This document shows positions 25,707-33,658 of a DNA stretch of 64,000 nucleotides, piece after piece. Under the pieces are notes generated by a model. That model ran no database searches. It saw nothing but the letters and a program-made list of their open reading frames with translations, and was not told the origin of the DNA. Location of the stretch: positions 186,001 through 250,000 of the forward strand of contig CAYWGH010000003.1 of assembly GCA_964457925.1 (NCBI GenBank), written 5' to 3'. A program made the position numbers and the translations under genes. This DNA comes from Coneutiohabitans sp964457925 (GTDB lineage: Bacteria > Zhuqueibacterota > Zhuqueibacteria > Zhuqueibacterales > Zhuqueibacteraceae). Every line of letters begins with the position of its first letter. Position 1 is the first letter of the stretch.

Positions 25707-27577
25707 AACATTCATTTGCCTGCTCTCGCTATGCCTGGCTTTTGCTGGGCATTGCTGTTTCTACCGTGCTTGCGCAAGAAACCCGGCGCGACCAGAAGCT
25801 GGCGTTTCAACGCGCCGTTACGGCGTATCAGCAAGCCAACTTCGAGCAAGCGCTGGAGCAATTCAACCGGATCGTCGAGCGCGGCTCGCAGGACGAGCTT
25901 TACACCTCCGGTTTGTTTATGCAAGGCCAGAGCCTCTATCAATTGGGGCAATACAGCCAGGCAACCGAGGCTTTAAATCGCTTACTGGAAACCAACGCCA
26001 AAAGCCGTTATGCAGATTACGCGCATTATGTGCTGGGCATGATTGCGTTCAAGGAGAACAACTACGCCGAGGCGGCAAGCGAGTTCATTTGGGTTTTGGA
26101 TTTTGCTGAAACGCCGGCGTTGCGCGACAAGGCGGCCAAGCATGCAGAAACGTTATTTAATGATTACTTGCAGCCGAATGATTTGCGCCGCAGGCTGCGC
26201 CGCAACTACCTCGGAGAAAACGGCCTGGCCTTGCTGGCGATCGTGCTTGCCAAAAACGAATACGCGCAGGGCCGGCGCTCCGAAGGCCAAAAAATCGTCG
26301 ACAATTTCTTGCGCGCCCATCCCAACACGCGCTTCACCAAGCAACTTGAGCAGCTCAAAACCTCTCCGCAACAAGATTTTGGCTCACCGGTGCGAATCGG
26401 CGTCATCTTACCGCTAAGCGGCATCGATGCCGAAGCCGGCCAGGCGCTGCATCGCGGCATGCGCTATGCTCAAATGACGCGGCGCTCCAACAGCCGTCAA
26501 GTCGCGCAGGCCAGCACGAGCAATGCACTGCCCGCGATGAACGACGATGTTCCCGTGGAGCTGGTCGTGCGCGATTCGGAAAGCAGCGTGGTGGGCGCGA
26601 TCAAAGCCGCGCAATTGTTGCTGGGCGATCCGAGCATCGTCGCGATTATCGGCGAGTATGAGAATTCGGCGAGCAGCGCCATTGCCGCGCTGGCGCAGGA
26701 AAAAGGCATCCCGATTCTCGTGCCGGTTTCCACGGCCAACGGCATTACCTCATTGGGCAGCCATGTTTTTCAAATGAACGCCAATCGCGAGATGAAAGGC
26801 CGTGCGCTGGCCGAATATGCCGTGCGCTACCTCAATTGCCGCCGCTTCGCGACCTTCGCGCCGCAAGATGAATACGGACAGCAAATGACTGATGGCCTGA
26901 GTGCGGCGGTTGACAGCCTGGGTGGACAAATCATCACGCAAAAATGGTATTACGAAGGAACGGAAGATTTTGGCAAGCAATTCAAGGGGATTCGCGCTGC
27001 TGCATTTGGCCTGGACCAGGCTGACACGCTCAATCTCTCGTCGGACGCTCGTTCCATGAAAGGCATTCGCAGTGCAAGCGTTGTGGAAGAAGTGGCGACG
27101 CCGGTCACCAGCATTCACGCACTCTTTTTGCCGTTGTATCACGAAGACATTACGTTGATTGCGCCGCAACGCGCCTATTACAACATTCAAGGCGTGTTGT
27201 TGGGCGGAGATGACTGGCAATGGATTGTGACCGAACGCATGCGCGAGCTGCGTCCTTACATTGACGGCGCCGTTTTTCCCAGCGACTACTTCGTCGATTG
27301 GCAAAGCGAGCGCGGCAGGCAATTTCGCATTGCGTATCGCAAAATGATGGGCGCGACCCCAGACCGGTTCGATGTGATGGGTTATGATGCCGCCAATCTC
27401 ATGATGCAATGCCTCGAACGCGGCAACCGCAAGCCCGAACAAATCCGCGAGGCGCTTGCGCAGGTGGATGGTTATATCGGCATGAAAGGTGAAATCAGCT
27501 TTAAAAACTCCCATCGCGTCAACAATCGCGTCAATATTTTGCAAATCTTAAACGCTGAAATCAAACGAGTGAAATAG
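25703..27577 (+). CDS. exported TPR plus periplasmic-binding fold protein (LpoA-like architecture)
   Basis: Exported protein of 624 residues. After a signal peptide (SRYAWLLLGIAVSTVLAQ) comes a TPR/YbgF-like helical domain (about 28-200; YQQANFEQALEQFNRIVERG). A type-1 periplasmic ligand-binding domain follows (about 225-620), starting VRIGVILPLSG and containing DSESSVVGAIKAAQLLL, PVSTANGITSLG and DVMGYDAANLMMQCL. This TPR plus binding-fold layout is that of LpoA, the outer-membrane activator of penicillin-binding proteins, but also of some ABC-type amino-acid receptors with an added TPR. There is no lipobox Cys. Translational coupling to glmS (ATGA) supports a link to cell-wall synthesis. 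The assignment to LpoA is inference. Confidence 0.85.
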   Translation: MKHSFACSRYAWLLLGIAVSTVLAQETRRDQKLAFQRAVTAYQQANFEQALEQFNRIVERGSQDELYTSGLFMQGQSLYQLGQYSQATEALNRLLETNAKSRYADYAHYVLGMIAFKENNYAEAASEFIWVLDFAETPALRDKAAKHAETLFNDYLQPNDLRRRLRRNYLGENGLALLAIVLAKNEYAQGRRSEGQKIVDNFLRAHPNTRFTKQLEQLKTSPQQDFGSPVRIGVILPLSGIDAEAGQALHRGMRYAQMTRRSNSRQVAQASTSNALPAMNDDVPVELVVRDSESSVVGAIKAAQLLLGDPSIVAIIGEYENSASSAIAALAQEKGIPILVPVSTANGITSLGSHVFQMNANREMKGRALAEYAVRYLNCRRFATFAPQDEYGQQMTDGLSAAVDSLGGQIITQKWYYEGTEDFGKQFKGIRAAAFGLDQADTLNLSSDARSMKGIRSASVVEEVATPVTSIHALFLPLYHEDITLIAPQRAYYNIQGVLLGGDDWQWIVTERMRELRPYIDGAVFPSDYFVDWQSERGRQFRIAYRKMMGATPDRFDVMGYDAANLMMQCLERGNRKPEQIREALAQVDGYIGMKGEISFKNSHRVNNRVNILQILNAEIKRVK

Positions 27578-27690
27578 CCCTGCGTGGGCGGTCTCCGCTG
27601 CGGTTAGACATATTGAAGCCCGCGAATCATGCTGCAGTCGAAATCTTATCAACAAGCATTTTCAAACATTCAGGAAAGGAGAGCTGTAAA

Positions 27691-28437
27691 ATGATGCGAC
27701 GTCTAAGTTGCGTTGTTTTCATGTTGGGGGTCGGTTTTAGTATGGTTCATGCACAAGACAAAGCCGAGGATGTCAATCTCTTTCAAACGTTTTTCCAGGA
27801 TGCGACCATCGCCAAAACTCCGTTCGGAGAAGGCCTTTTCCAATTTTCGGATTATGATAATGCTTCGAGCATTGATTTAGCCGTGCTGGCAGGCCTTCCC
27901 ATTTCGCCACAATTTCAAATGAGCGGCGGATTGGGTTTTCGCAACCTCTCAATCGATGTGCCTGCCGGTGTCAACATCGACAACAGCGCCTCCGGCATTA
28001 CCGACCTGCTGATTTCCGGGCGCTATAATATTGTGCAAGGGCCGACGCCGATCACGGTCGGTGGTTTGGTCACGTTGCCGATCGGCAGCGAAGATATTGG
28101 AGAAAGTTCATTCGATTTCAGCGGTTTTGGTTCGTTGCGGCATGCGTTGCAAGGCGGCGTCGTTATCACCAGCACCGTGGCGCTTGAGTTCATTGAAACC
28201 GGCCCGAACCGCGATACCAGTTTGCTGCTCGCGGGCGGCGTGATTTATCCCACCCAGAATAATTTGAACTTGATCGGCGAGCTTAATATTCGCACGGAAG
28301 GCGACTATATTCTGCTTTCCGGCGGCGTGGATTATCTCTTGTCGAGCGGCGGCCGGTTGCGCGGCGGCTTGGGCTTGGGCCTGGATGACGGTGCGCCGAA
28401 CTTCCAGTTGCGCGCCGGTTATTTGTTGGGATTTTGA
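27691..28437 (+). CDS. exported beta-barrel-like protein, function unknown
   Basis: Protein of 248 residues with a signal peptide (MMRRLSCVVFMLGVGFSMVHAQ). The mature part has alternating hydrophobic strands with Gly turns (LPISPQFQMSGGLGFRNL, PITVGGLVTLPIGSEDIG, VALEFIETG) and ends in LGF with a C-terminal aromatic. This pattern suggests a small outer-membrane beta barrel. ATG 27691 is chosen because AGGAAAGGAG lies at the right distance; a longer reading frame begins upstream but lacks a site. The gene is followed at once by a strong terminator. I recognise no specific family. Confidence 0.8.
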   Translation: MMRRLSCVVFMLGVGFSMVHAQDKAEDVNLFQTFFQDATIAKTPFGEGLFQFSDYDNASSIDLAVLAGLPISPQFQMSGGLGFRNLSIDVPAGVNIDNSASGITDLLISGRYNIVQGPTPITVGGLVTLPIGSEDIGESSFDFSGFGSLRHALQGGVVITSTVALEFIETGPNRDTSLLLAGGVIYPTQNNLNLIGELNIRTEGDYILLSGGVDYLLSSGGRLRGGLGLGLDDGAPNFQLRAGYLLGF

Positions 28438-28451
28438 TTGCGGTTACACAA

Positions 28452-28477
28452 GGGCGAGTCAATGACTCGCCCTTTTT
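28452..28477 (+). terminator. Rho-independent terminator
   Basis: Textbook terminator. The 10-base arms GGGCGAGTCA (28452-28461) and TGACTCGCCC (28463-28472) are perfectly complementary and are followed by TTTTT. It lies 15 bases after the preceding stop and closes the plus-strand run that includes glmS. Confidence 0.9.
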
Positions 28478-28590
28478 ATTGTTATGGAAATTTGCTTGCA
28501 ATCCTGCGGAACGGCTGCTATATTTGTCGCCGGCGCTGTGAGAATTAACTACCAGATGCTTGGCCTGCCGCTTTTGTTCGACTTTGATTC

Positions 28591-29622
28591 ATGAAATTTG
28601 CGGAATTCCACAACTCGGTGCGCAAGGGTGATCTCAAACGGGTTTATTTTTTCTCCGGAGAGGAAACCGGTTTGATTGATCAAGGCGTGAATCTGCTGTT
28701 GAGCAAACTCGTCACGCCGGAGATGCGTGATTTCAATTTCGATGCTCTTTATGGCAGTGAAACCACGGCGAACAAAGTGCTGGATATCGCTGCTTCCTAT
28801 CCGATGATGGCCAGCCATCGCGTGTTGCTCGTACGCGATGTCCATAAAATGTCGCCGAACGATCTTCTCGCGCTTGCCGAATATACCCAAAAGCCCTGCC
28901 CAACCACTTATCTTATTCTCACCCAACGTGAAAAAGGCTCCAAGAAAAAAGGTCTGGAAACGTTAAGCAAGGGCTCCGGTTTTGTCGATTGCCGTCCGCT
29001 GTATGACAATCAAATTGTGCCGTGGTTGCAAGAGTATGTCAGCAGTCTCGGCTTAGCCATGGCGCCGGAGGCGGCGCAATGGCTCGCCACGGAAGTCGGC
29101 AGTTCACTGCAAGCGTTGCGAAGTGAAATTGATAAAATTCAACTCTATATTGGGAGTGAACGCCAGATCACACTGCAACACGTACAGGAAGTTTCAGGAT
29201 TCCGCCGGGAATTTTCAATCTTTTCGCTGCAAGACGCGCTGGGCGAAAAAAATTTAGTTTCGGCCTTGCGCATCGTGGAAGCTCTGGTGGAAAATTCGAG
29301 TACAGGCGCGATTATAAGCGGTCTCGCGCGTTATTTTGGGCAATTGTATGTGGCGCAGGCGCTGACCCGGCGCCAGGATTTGAACACGCTCGCGCAAAAA
29401 ATCGGTGTTCACAGCTTCTTTGCCGAACGGCTGCAGCGGGACGCCAAGTCTTACGCGAGCGCCGAAATCTTCAATGCACTCGAGGTTTTGCGTCACACCG
29501 ATTATCTTGGAAAGAGCCAGGGGCTCTCCGAATTACTGCTGCTGCGCTTGATGATCATCGCAATCATCAAGAATTTGCCCGTGCAGAGCATGCCGTTTCC
29601 GCGGCGCTCCGCAAATGAATGA
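28591..29622 (+). CDS. holA: DNA polymerase III subunit delta
   Basis: HolA, the delta subunit of the DNA polymerase III clamp loader that opens the sliding clamp. The 343-residue protein shows the family's N-terminal VYFFSGEETGLIDQGVNLLL segment, the clamp-interacting hydrophobic region VLLVRDVHKMSPNDLLAL, LILTQREKGSKKKGLE, and the C-terminal helical collar. The P-loop is degenerate, as always in delta. It follows the terminator at 28.46 kb and lies upstream of the second ECF sigma-factor operon. Low sequence conservation is normal for HolA, but the domain order and length fit well. Confidence 0.92.
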   Translation: MKFAEFHNSVRKGDLKRVYFFSGEETGLIDQGVNLLLSKLVTPEMRDFNFDALYGSETTANKVLDIAASYPMMASHRVLLVRDVHKMSPNDLLALAEYTQKPCPTTYLILTQREKGSKKKGLETLSKGSGFVDCRPLYDNQIVPWLQEYVSSLGLAMAPEAAQWLATEVGSSLQALRSEIDKIQLYIGSERQITLQHVQEVSGFRREFSIFSLQDALGEKNLVSALRIVEALVENSSTGAIISGLARYFGQLYVAQALTRRQDLNTLAQKIGVHSFFAERLQRDAKSYASAEIFNALEVLRHTDYLGKSQGLSELLLLRLMIIAIIKNLPVQSMPFPRRSANE

Positions 29623-29642
29623 TTTGAAACGTAGAACTATCT

Positions 29643-29660
29643 ATTCGCCGGAAAGCGAAT
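29643..29660. repeat. inverted repeat between holA and the sigma gene
   Basis: Perfect 6-base arms ATTCGC (29643-29648) and GCGAAT (29655-29660) separated by six bases. It lies 109 bases upstream of the ECF sigma start and could be an operator or weak terminator. Confidence 0.3.
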
Positions 29661-29768
29661 TTGGCGATATGACTCTAGTGGCTTGGGAGTGGGTTTGCTT
29701 TCATCTTTGTTGATGCCGGTCTGCAGGGATCGAACAAGCCACAAGCCCTCTTGAGGGAAGGAAGATGA

Positions 29769-30368
29769 ATGGAGGATCGTCCCAAAAGAACCGAGGCCAG
29801 ACCCACGGATGAGGATCTGATCGAGCGTTTTCAGCAGGGGGAGCTGACAGCCTACGAAGAAATTGTCAGACGCTATAAAGATCAACTGTTAAATTTCGTG
29901 TTTCGCTTTCTGAACAATCAGGAAGAAGCGGAAGATGTGGTGCAAGAGACGTTTTTGCGCGTCTATCGCAATCGTTTCGCGTATACTCGTGTCGCAAAAT
30001 TTTCGACATGGATTTACACCATAGCCGGCAATCTCGCCCGCACCGAGCTGCGCCGGCGCAAACGCCGCCGTTTTTTTTCATTGTCCGATATGGGCCTGGA
30101 AGATCGCGATTATGAAATTTCGGACGAAGTGTTCAATCCTGAGACACACGTCGATAGCGCGTTGGGTGAGGAAATCATCCAACGCGAGATCAGCAAGCTC
30201 TCGCCCAAATTTCGCGAGGTGATTATTTTGCGGGATGTACAGGAACTTTCATACGAAGAGATCAGTAAGATTATCCGGGTTCCGATTGGCACGGTTAAAT
30301 CGCGCGTCAATCGCGCCCGGCTGCGCCTGCAAAACCGCCTCAAAAAAATATTGGATCAGCGTCAATAA
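29769..30368 (+). CDS. ECF-family RNA polymerase sigma factor (second)
   Basis: ECF sigma factor of 199 residues. Region 2 has EEAEDVVQETFLRVYRNR and the melting/recognition helix WIYTIAGNLARTELRRRKRR. Region 4 has LSPKFREVIILRDVQELSYEEISKIIRVPIGTVKSRVNRARLRL. The N-terminal tail is basic. GGAAGG precedes the ATG. An anti-sigma gene follows 62 bases downstream, then a PDZ pseudoprotease, so the whole set looks like an envelope-stress unit of the RpoE/RseA/DegS type. It differs clearly from the first ECF factor at 2.3 kb and is not a recent duplicate. Confidence 0.95.
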   Translation: MEDRPKRTEARPTDEDLIERFQQGELTAYEEIVRRYKDQLLNFVFRFLNNQEEAEDVVQETFLRVYRNRFAYTRVAKFSTWIYTIAGNLARTELRRRKRRRFFSLSDMGLEDRDYEISDEVFNPETHVDSALGEEIIQREISKLSPKFREVIILRDVQELSYEEISKIIRVPIGTVKSRVNRARLRLQNRLKKILDQRQ

Positions 30369-30430
30369 TCCAGCCTACACTTTTTTTCAAGAGGAGTGCC
30401 TTGTACCATTTGCTACAATGAAGGCCATGT

Positions 30431-31024
30431 ATGAACACTTGCGAAAGGTTTTCTGAGTTATTCTCGGATTACATCGAGAATTTCCTGCCCGCCTCTTCCA
30501 AACAACAACTCGAATCACACCTATCTGCCTGCGCGGAATGCCACAGCACGGTTGCCCGCCTCGATGATTTGCGCGGCCACTTAAAACGCTTGAAGCCGAT
30601 GCAGGCCTCCGACGATTTTGAGGCCGTCTTACGCGCGCGCATCAAGCTTGATCAGCGTGCTCGCCGCTCCCCGGTTTCGGTGCGGCGGCGAACCCGGCCC
30701 ATGCGCATGGCAAGCTATTCGGCAATCGCCGCCGTGATCGTGATATCATTCGTTTACTTGCTCTGGCGCAACCAAACGGATATTCAAGCAGCTACGCCGG
30801 CCAGCTCATTCGAACCGGTTGCCGCCAGGGCTGCGCTTAATCCTGCATCGCTTTCCGCAAAAATTCTGTACCCTCTCGATCGTATTATTCTCACGCAATC
30901 GCCCAGCCCCCCAAGCATTTCACCGTCCACACCCAGCGCCGGAACTGGACCGGATAGCTCACGAGCGTCGCGGGCAGGAAGTGCCTCGCCGCAAAAAGCC
31001 ATAATCACAGTTTCATCATTCTAA
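30431..31024 (+). CDS. anti-sigma factor with zinc-finger (zf-HC2) domain
   Basis: Anti-sigma factor of 197 residues, expected to bind the upstream ECF sigma. The N-terminal ZAS/zf-HC2 module has NTCERF and HLSACAEC (His-x3-Cys-x2-Cys). A basic stretch (RRSPVSVRRRTRPMR) leads into one transmembrane helix (about residues 95-115, SYSAIAAVIVISFVYLLW). A Pro/Ser-rich periplasmic tail of about 80 residues (QSPSPPSISPSTPSAGTG) follows. Such tails are the usual site of regulated cleavage, but the neighbour that would be the DegS protease is catalytically dead. Stop and the next start are six bases apart. Confidence 0.9.
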   Translation: MNTCERFSELFSDYIENFLPASSKQQLESHLSACAECHSTVARLDDLRGHLKRLKPMQASDDFEAVLRARIKLDQRARRSPVSVRRRTRPMRMASYSAIAAVIVISFVYLLWRNQTDIQAATPASSFEPVAARAALNPASLSAKILYPLDRIILTQSPSPPSISPSTPSAGTGPDSSRASRAGSASPQKAIITVSSF

Positions 31025-31030
31025 CGGTGC

Positions 31031-32302
31031 ATGGTCGTGGAGCCAATTTCTACATTTTTCCGATTGCGCTCTACGGGCCGGCGGAAATCGGAAAAACACA
31101 ACAATAAATCCGAACTCAAAACAAACACCGCATGGCGCGTGCTGCCAGAAGTCGCTTTGATGTTACTCGTGCAAGCGAATGCGGCTCACTCTCAAGGTTT
31201 GTTGTCGGCAATGGAACGCGAGGTTGCCGACATTGTCAAATCGGTAAAACCCTCCGTTGTGACTGTAAGAGCGGTGAAAGCGCCGGCCAGCGGCAGCGCG
31301 AGCGGATTATTGGGACTTTTCGGCGATCGCCGTTCACGGGAACAAGAAATCATCGTAGGGAGCGGCCTTTTGGTGAGCAGCGACGGTTTTGTTCTGACGA
31401 AAGGAACTGTCGTGCGCAACGCAGACCGCATTGAAGTTGACATCGCAGATGATGCAACTTATCCCGCGGAGCTGTTGACGGCCGATTCCGCCAGCGGCCC
31501 TGCCGTTTTAAAAATTCATGTGAATGGCTTGCGCCCTGCGCGCATTGGAATCGCGAGCGACCTTGTCGCCGGATCGTGGGTCACCGTCATCGGCAATGCC
31601 CTGGGTGTGCCGCAGGCCGTTTCGGTGGGCGTCGTGAGCGCAATTCCATCCGAGGGCAGCATGCAAATTTCGGCAAATGTCGACCCCGGCAGCAATGGCT
31701 CACCGGTTTTTGATACCAAGGGCCACGCCGTCGGCATGATTGCCGGCCGTGTTGGCATCGAGCAAAACGAGATTCAGAACGGTGGGCTTTTTACGAATAC
31801 CGCGCTGGCATATTCATTGAGCGAGTTTTTGCCTTTTGTGCGTTCTGTGGCAGAAGAGTACTACAAATCACACGGCTGGCTGGGTGTAACAGTTGTCGCT
31901 GATGGCAAAGATGCCGAACCGCGCATTTTGACGGTTGTCGAAGATGGCCCGGCGCACAAGGCCGGCCTGCAAGTGGGCGATATCATCAAAAAATTCGGCG
32001 CGCACACAGTAAATTCGCACACCTTGCTAAGCGAGTTGGTTTGTCAAACCAAACCCGACGAAGAAGTCGTTGTCGTGGTCTCTCGCCTCGACCAGGAAAT
32101 CAGCATGAATGTCCGCATCAGCCCGAAAATCCCTTTGGCGCTGGCCGAGTTAAAAACGTGGGGCACAACAAGCCCTCCCGATATCAATCAAATTCAACTG
32201 CAACAAGAAAAAATCGCGCCGGAGTCAAAATGGTTGCATCATCGCATCAATGCTCTCGAAAAAGAGCTGCGCGTGCTTAAAAGCCTGTATGAGAAGCGCT
32301 AG
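31031..32302 (+). CDS. HtrA/DegS-like protein without catalytic triad (pseudoprotease) with PDZ domain
   Basis: Envelope protein of 423 residues with a basic N-terminus, a hydrophobic segment near residues 36-52, a trypsin-like HtrA domain, one PDZ domain (about 285-370, GWLGVTVVADG to VNVRIS) and a coiled-coil-like C-terminus. The fold motifs of HtrA are clear (GSGLLVSSDGFVLTKG, AVLKI, VTVIGNALGVPQAVSVGVVSA). However, the catalytic His (TNNHVV) is Thr in LTKGTVV, the Asp (SDIAL) is Gly in SGPAV, and the Ser (GNSGG) is Asn in GSNGS. Peptidase activity is therefore not expected. It begins six bases after the anti-sigma stop, so the same operon is likely. Its PDZ domain may sense misfolded outer-membrane proteins; that role is inferred from the RseA/DegS system. 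Confidence 0.88.
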   Translation: MVVEPISTFFRLRSTGRRKSEKHNNKSELKTNTAWRVLPEVALMLLVQANAAHSQGLLSAMEREVADIVKSVKPSVVTVRAVKAPASGSASGLLGLFGDRRSREQEIIVGSGLLVSSDGFVLTKGTVVRNADRIEVDIADDATYPAELLTADSASGPAVLKIHVNGLRPARIGIASDLVAGSWVTVIGNALGVPQAVSVGVVSAIPSEGSMQISANVDPGSNGSPVFDTKGHAVGMIAGRVGIEQNEIQNGGLFTNTALAYSLSEFLPFVRSVAEEYYKSHGWLGVTVVADGKDAEPRILTVVEDGPAHKAGLQVGDIIKKFGAHTVNSHTLLSELVCQTKPDEEVVVVVSRLDQEISMNVRISPKIPLALAELKTWGTTSPPDINQIQLQQEKIAPESKWLHHRINALEKELRVLKSLYEKR

Positions 32303-32347
32303 CGCGCAGGCGGTCCGGCCTAGTCACTTAAAAGAGAAAGATCACCT

Positions 32348-32614
32348 TTGATCCTCGCACGCGTCATTGGCACGGTTTGGGCGACCCGCAAGGACGAGCG
32401 CCTGCAAGGCCTGAAATTGCAAATTGTCCGGCCTGTGAGCCTGGACTTGAAAGATCGTGAAGGTTTCTTTGTGGCGGTGGACGCGGTCGGCGCCGGTGTG
32501 GGCGAAGTCGTGCTCGTCGTCCAAGGCAGCTCGGCGCGCCAAACCGCGGCCACGGAAAACAAAGCGGTCGATGCCACCATTATGGCCATCGTTGATAAAC
32601 TGGATGTGGCCTGA
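32348..32614 (+). CDS. bacterial microcompartment vertex protein (EutN/CcmL family), TTG start
   Basis: BMC-P pentamer protein of 88 residues that caps the vertices of carboxysome- and metabolosome-type shells. The family start is MILARVIGTVWATRKDERL with LQGLKLQIVRP, then VAVDAVGAGVGEVVLVVQGSSARQ and a C-terminal VDATIMAIVDKL. The start is TTG 32348 (no ATG is available at this position), with GAGAAAG upstream. It lies 45 bases after the pseudoprotease gene and overlaps the next EutN gene by one base (TGATG). No shell hexamer (BMC-H) or encapsulated enzyme is in the window. Confidence 0.88.
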   Translation: MILARVIGTVWATRKDERLQGLKLQIVRPVSLDLKDREGFFVAVDAVGAGVGEVVLVVQGSSARQTAATENKAVDATIMAIVDKLDVA

Positions 32615-32880
32615 TGTTTCTCGCACGCGTCATCGGCACGATCTGGGCTACACAAAAAGACGAAAGCCTGATCGGCGTGAAAATGCAAATCATTCAACCC
32701 ATCGATCGTTTCGCAACGGCAAAAGGCTCGCCGCTCATCGCCATTGATACCGTGGGCGCTGGCCCGGGTGAAACCGTCTTTTACGTCACCGCGCGCGAGG
32801 CCACCATCCCTCTGCGTCACGGCCTTTCCCCGGTCGATGCCTCCATTGTCGGCATCGTCGATACAATTGAAAATTACTGA
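32614..32880 (+). CDS. bacterial microcompartment vertex protein (EutN/CcmL family), second copy
   Basis: Second BMC-P protein of 88 residues, clearly homologous to the first: MFLARVIGTIWATQKDESL, GVKMQIIQP, AIDTVGAGPGETVFYVTAREA and VDASIVGIVDTI. The copies differ at many positions, so they have probably specialised. The ATG overlaps the preceding stop by one base (TGATG), indicating translational coupling. rdgB begins ten bases after its stop. Two or three BMC-P types are usual in one shell locus, but shell hexamers would have to be encoded elsewhere. Confidence 0.92.
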   Translation: MFLARVIGTIWATQKDESLIGVKMQIIQPIDRFATAKGSPLIAIDTVGAGPGETVFYVTAREATIPLRHGLSPVDASIVGIVDTIENY

Positions 32881-32890
32881 GCCAAAGCCT

Positions 32891-33517
32891 ATGCCTTCCT
32901 CCTCCCGGCCTGCCCGACTCGTTCTTGCTACGCACAATCGTGACAAAATTCGTGAAATGCACGATGTGCTTGTGCACCTTCCCATCGCCATTCTTTCGTT
33001 GGATAATTTTCCCAACATGCCTGAAGTTGAGGAAGATGGCGAAACACTGGAAGACAATGCCACCAAAAAAGCCGTGATCCTACAGCGCTATACCGGCATG
33101 CCTGCGCTGGCCGACGATACCGGCTTGTTTGTTGATGCGCTTGACGGCCGTCCGGGCGTGCGCAGCAGCCGCTATGCCGGCGAGGACGCAAGCTATCAAG
33201 ACAACGTGCGCAAATTACTCACGGAAATGCAACAGATTCCCCCGGAACACCGTCAGGCGCGCTTTCGCACGGTAATGGCGTTCGCCGACGGCAATGACGT
33301 CAAGCTTGTTGAAGGTGTATGTGAGGGGCATATTGCGCTTGCGCCCAGCGGCGACGGCGGTTTTGGTTATGATCCAGTTTTTGTCGTGGACGGCGGTAAC
33401 CGTACCCTGGCGGAAATGACCCTGGCGGAAAAAAATACGATCAGCCATCGTGGCCACGCGTTACGCGCGGCAAAAAAAATACTTGAGCGAGTGTTCAAAA
33501 ATTACAATACTGATTAG
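32891..33517 (+). CDS. rdgB: XTP/dITP diphosphatase (RdgB/HAM1 family)
   Basis: House-cleaning pyrophosphatase that removes deaminated purine nucleotides (dITP, XTP). It opens with LVLATHNRDKIREM, continues DGETLEDNATKKA, PALADDTGLFVDALDGRPGV and SSRYAGEDA. It contains GFGYDPVFVV and LAEKNTISHRGHALR, all family signatures. I chose ATG 32891, ten bases after the second BMC-P stop, because the family N-terminus begins there; the reading frame extends upstream but overlaps the BMC-P gene. Length is 208 residues, as usual. It is probably co-transcribed with the microcompartment pair. Confidence 0.95.
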   Translation: MPSSSRPARLVLATHNRDKIREMHDVLVHLPIAILSLDNFPNMPEVEEDGETLEDNATKKAVILQRYTGMPALADDTGLFVDALDGRPGVRSSRYAGEDASYQDNVRKLLTEMQQIPPEHRQARFRTVMAFADGNDVKLVEGVCEGHIALAPSGDGGFGYDPVFVVDGGNRTLAEMTLAEKNTISHRGHALRAAKKILERVFKNYNTD

Positions 33518-33542
33518 CCGGAGTAAAGGAAGCGAGACGGTT

Positions 33543-33594
33543 GGCTTCGACAGGCTCAGTCAATGAATATTCGTCGCCTCAACTTGTCGAAGGC
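33543..33594. repeat. imperfect inverted repeat of the TTCGACAGGCTCAG type
   Basis: Left arm GCTTCGACAGGCTCAG (from 33544) and right arm CTCAACTTGTCGAAGGC (33578-33594) are imperfect complements. The arm resembles the dispersed intergenic repeat based on CTTCGACAGGCTCAG that occurs in many bacterial genomes. The related tandem array at 42771-42812 uses the same core. Confidence 0.6.
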
Positions 33595-33658
33595 ACCAAG
33601 TAGAAGTGATACGTTTCAGGCATCCCAGAGCAAACACCTTGAGCGGAGGAGTGAGTTT

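Noticed and set aside
32320..33066. Minus-strand reading frame opposite the EutN genes and rdgB
   Set aside because: The repeated segments in it simply mirror the two paralogous EutN genes on the plus strand.
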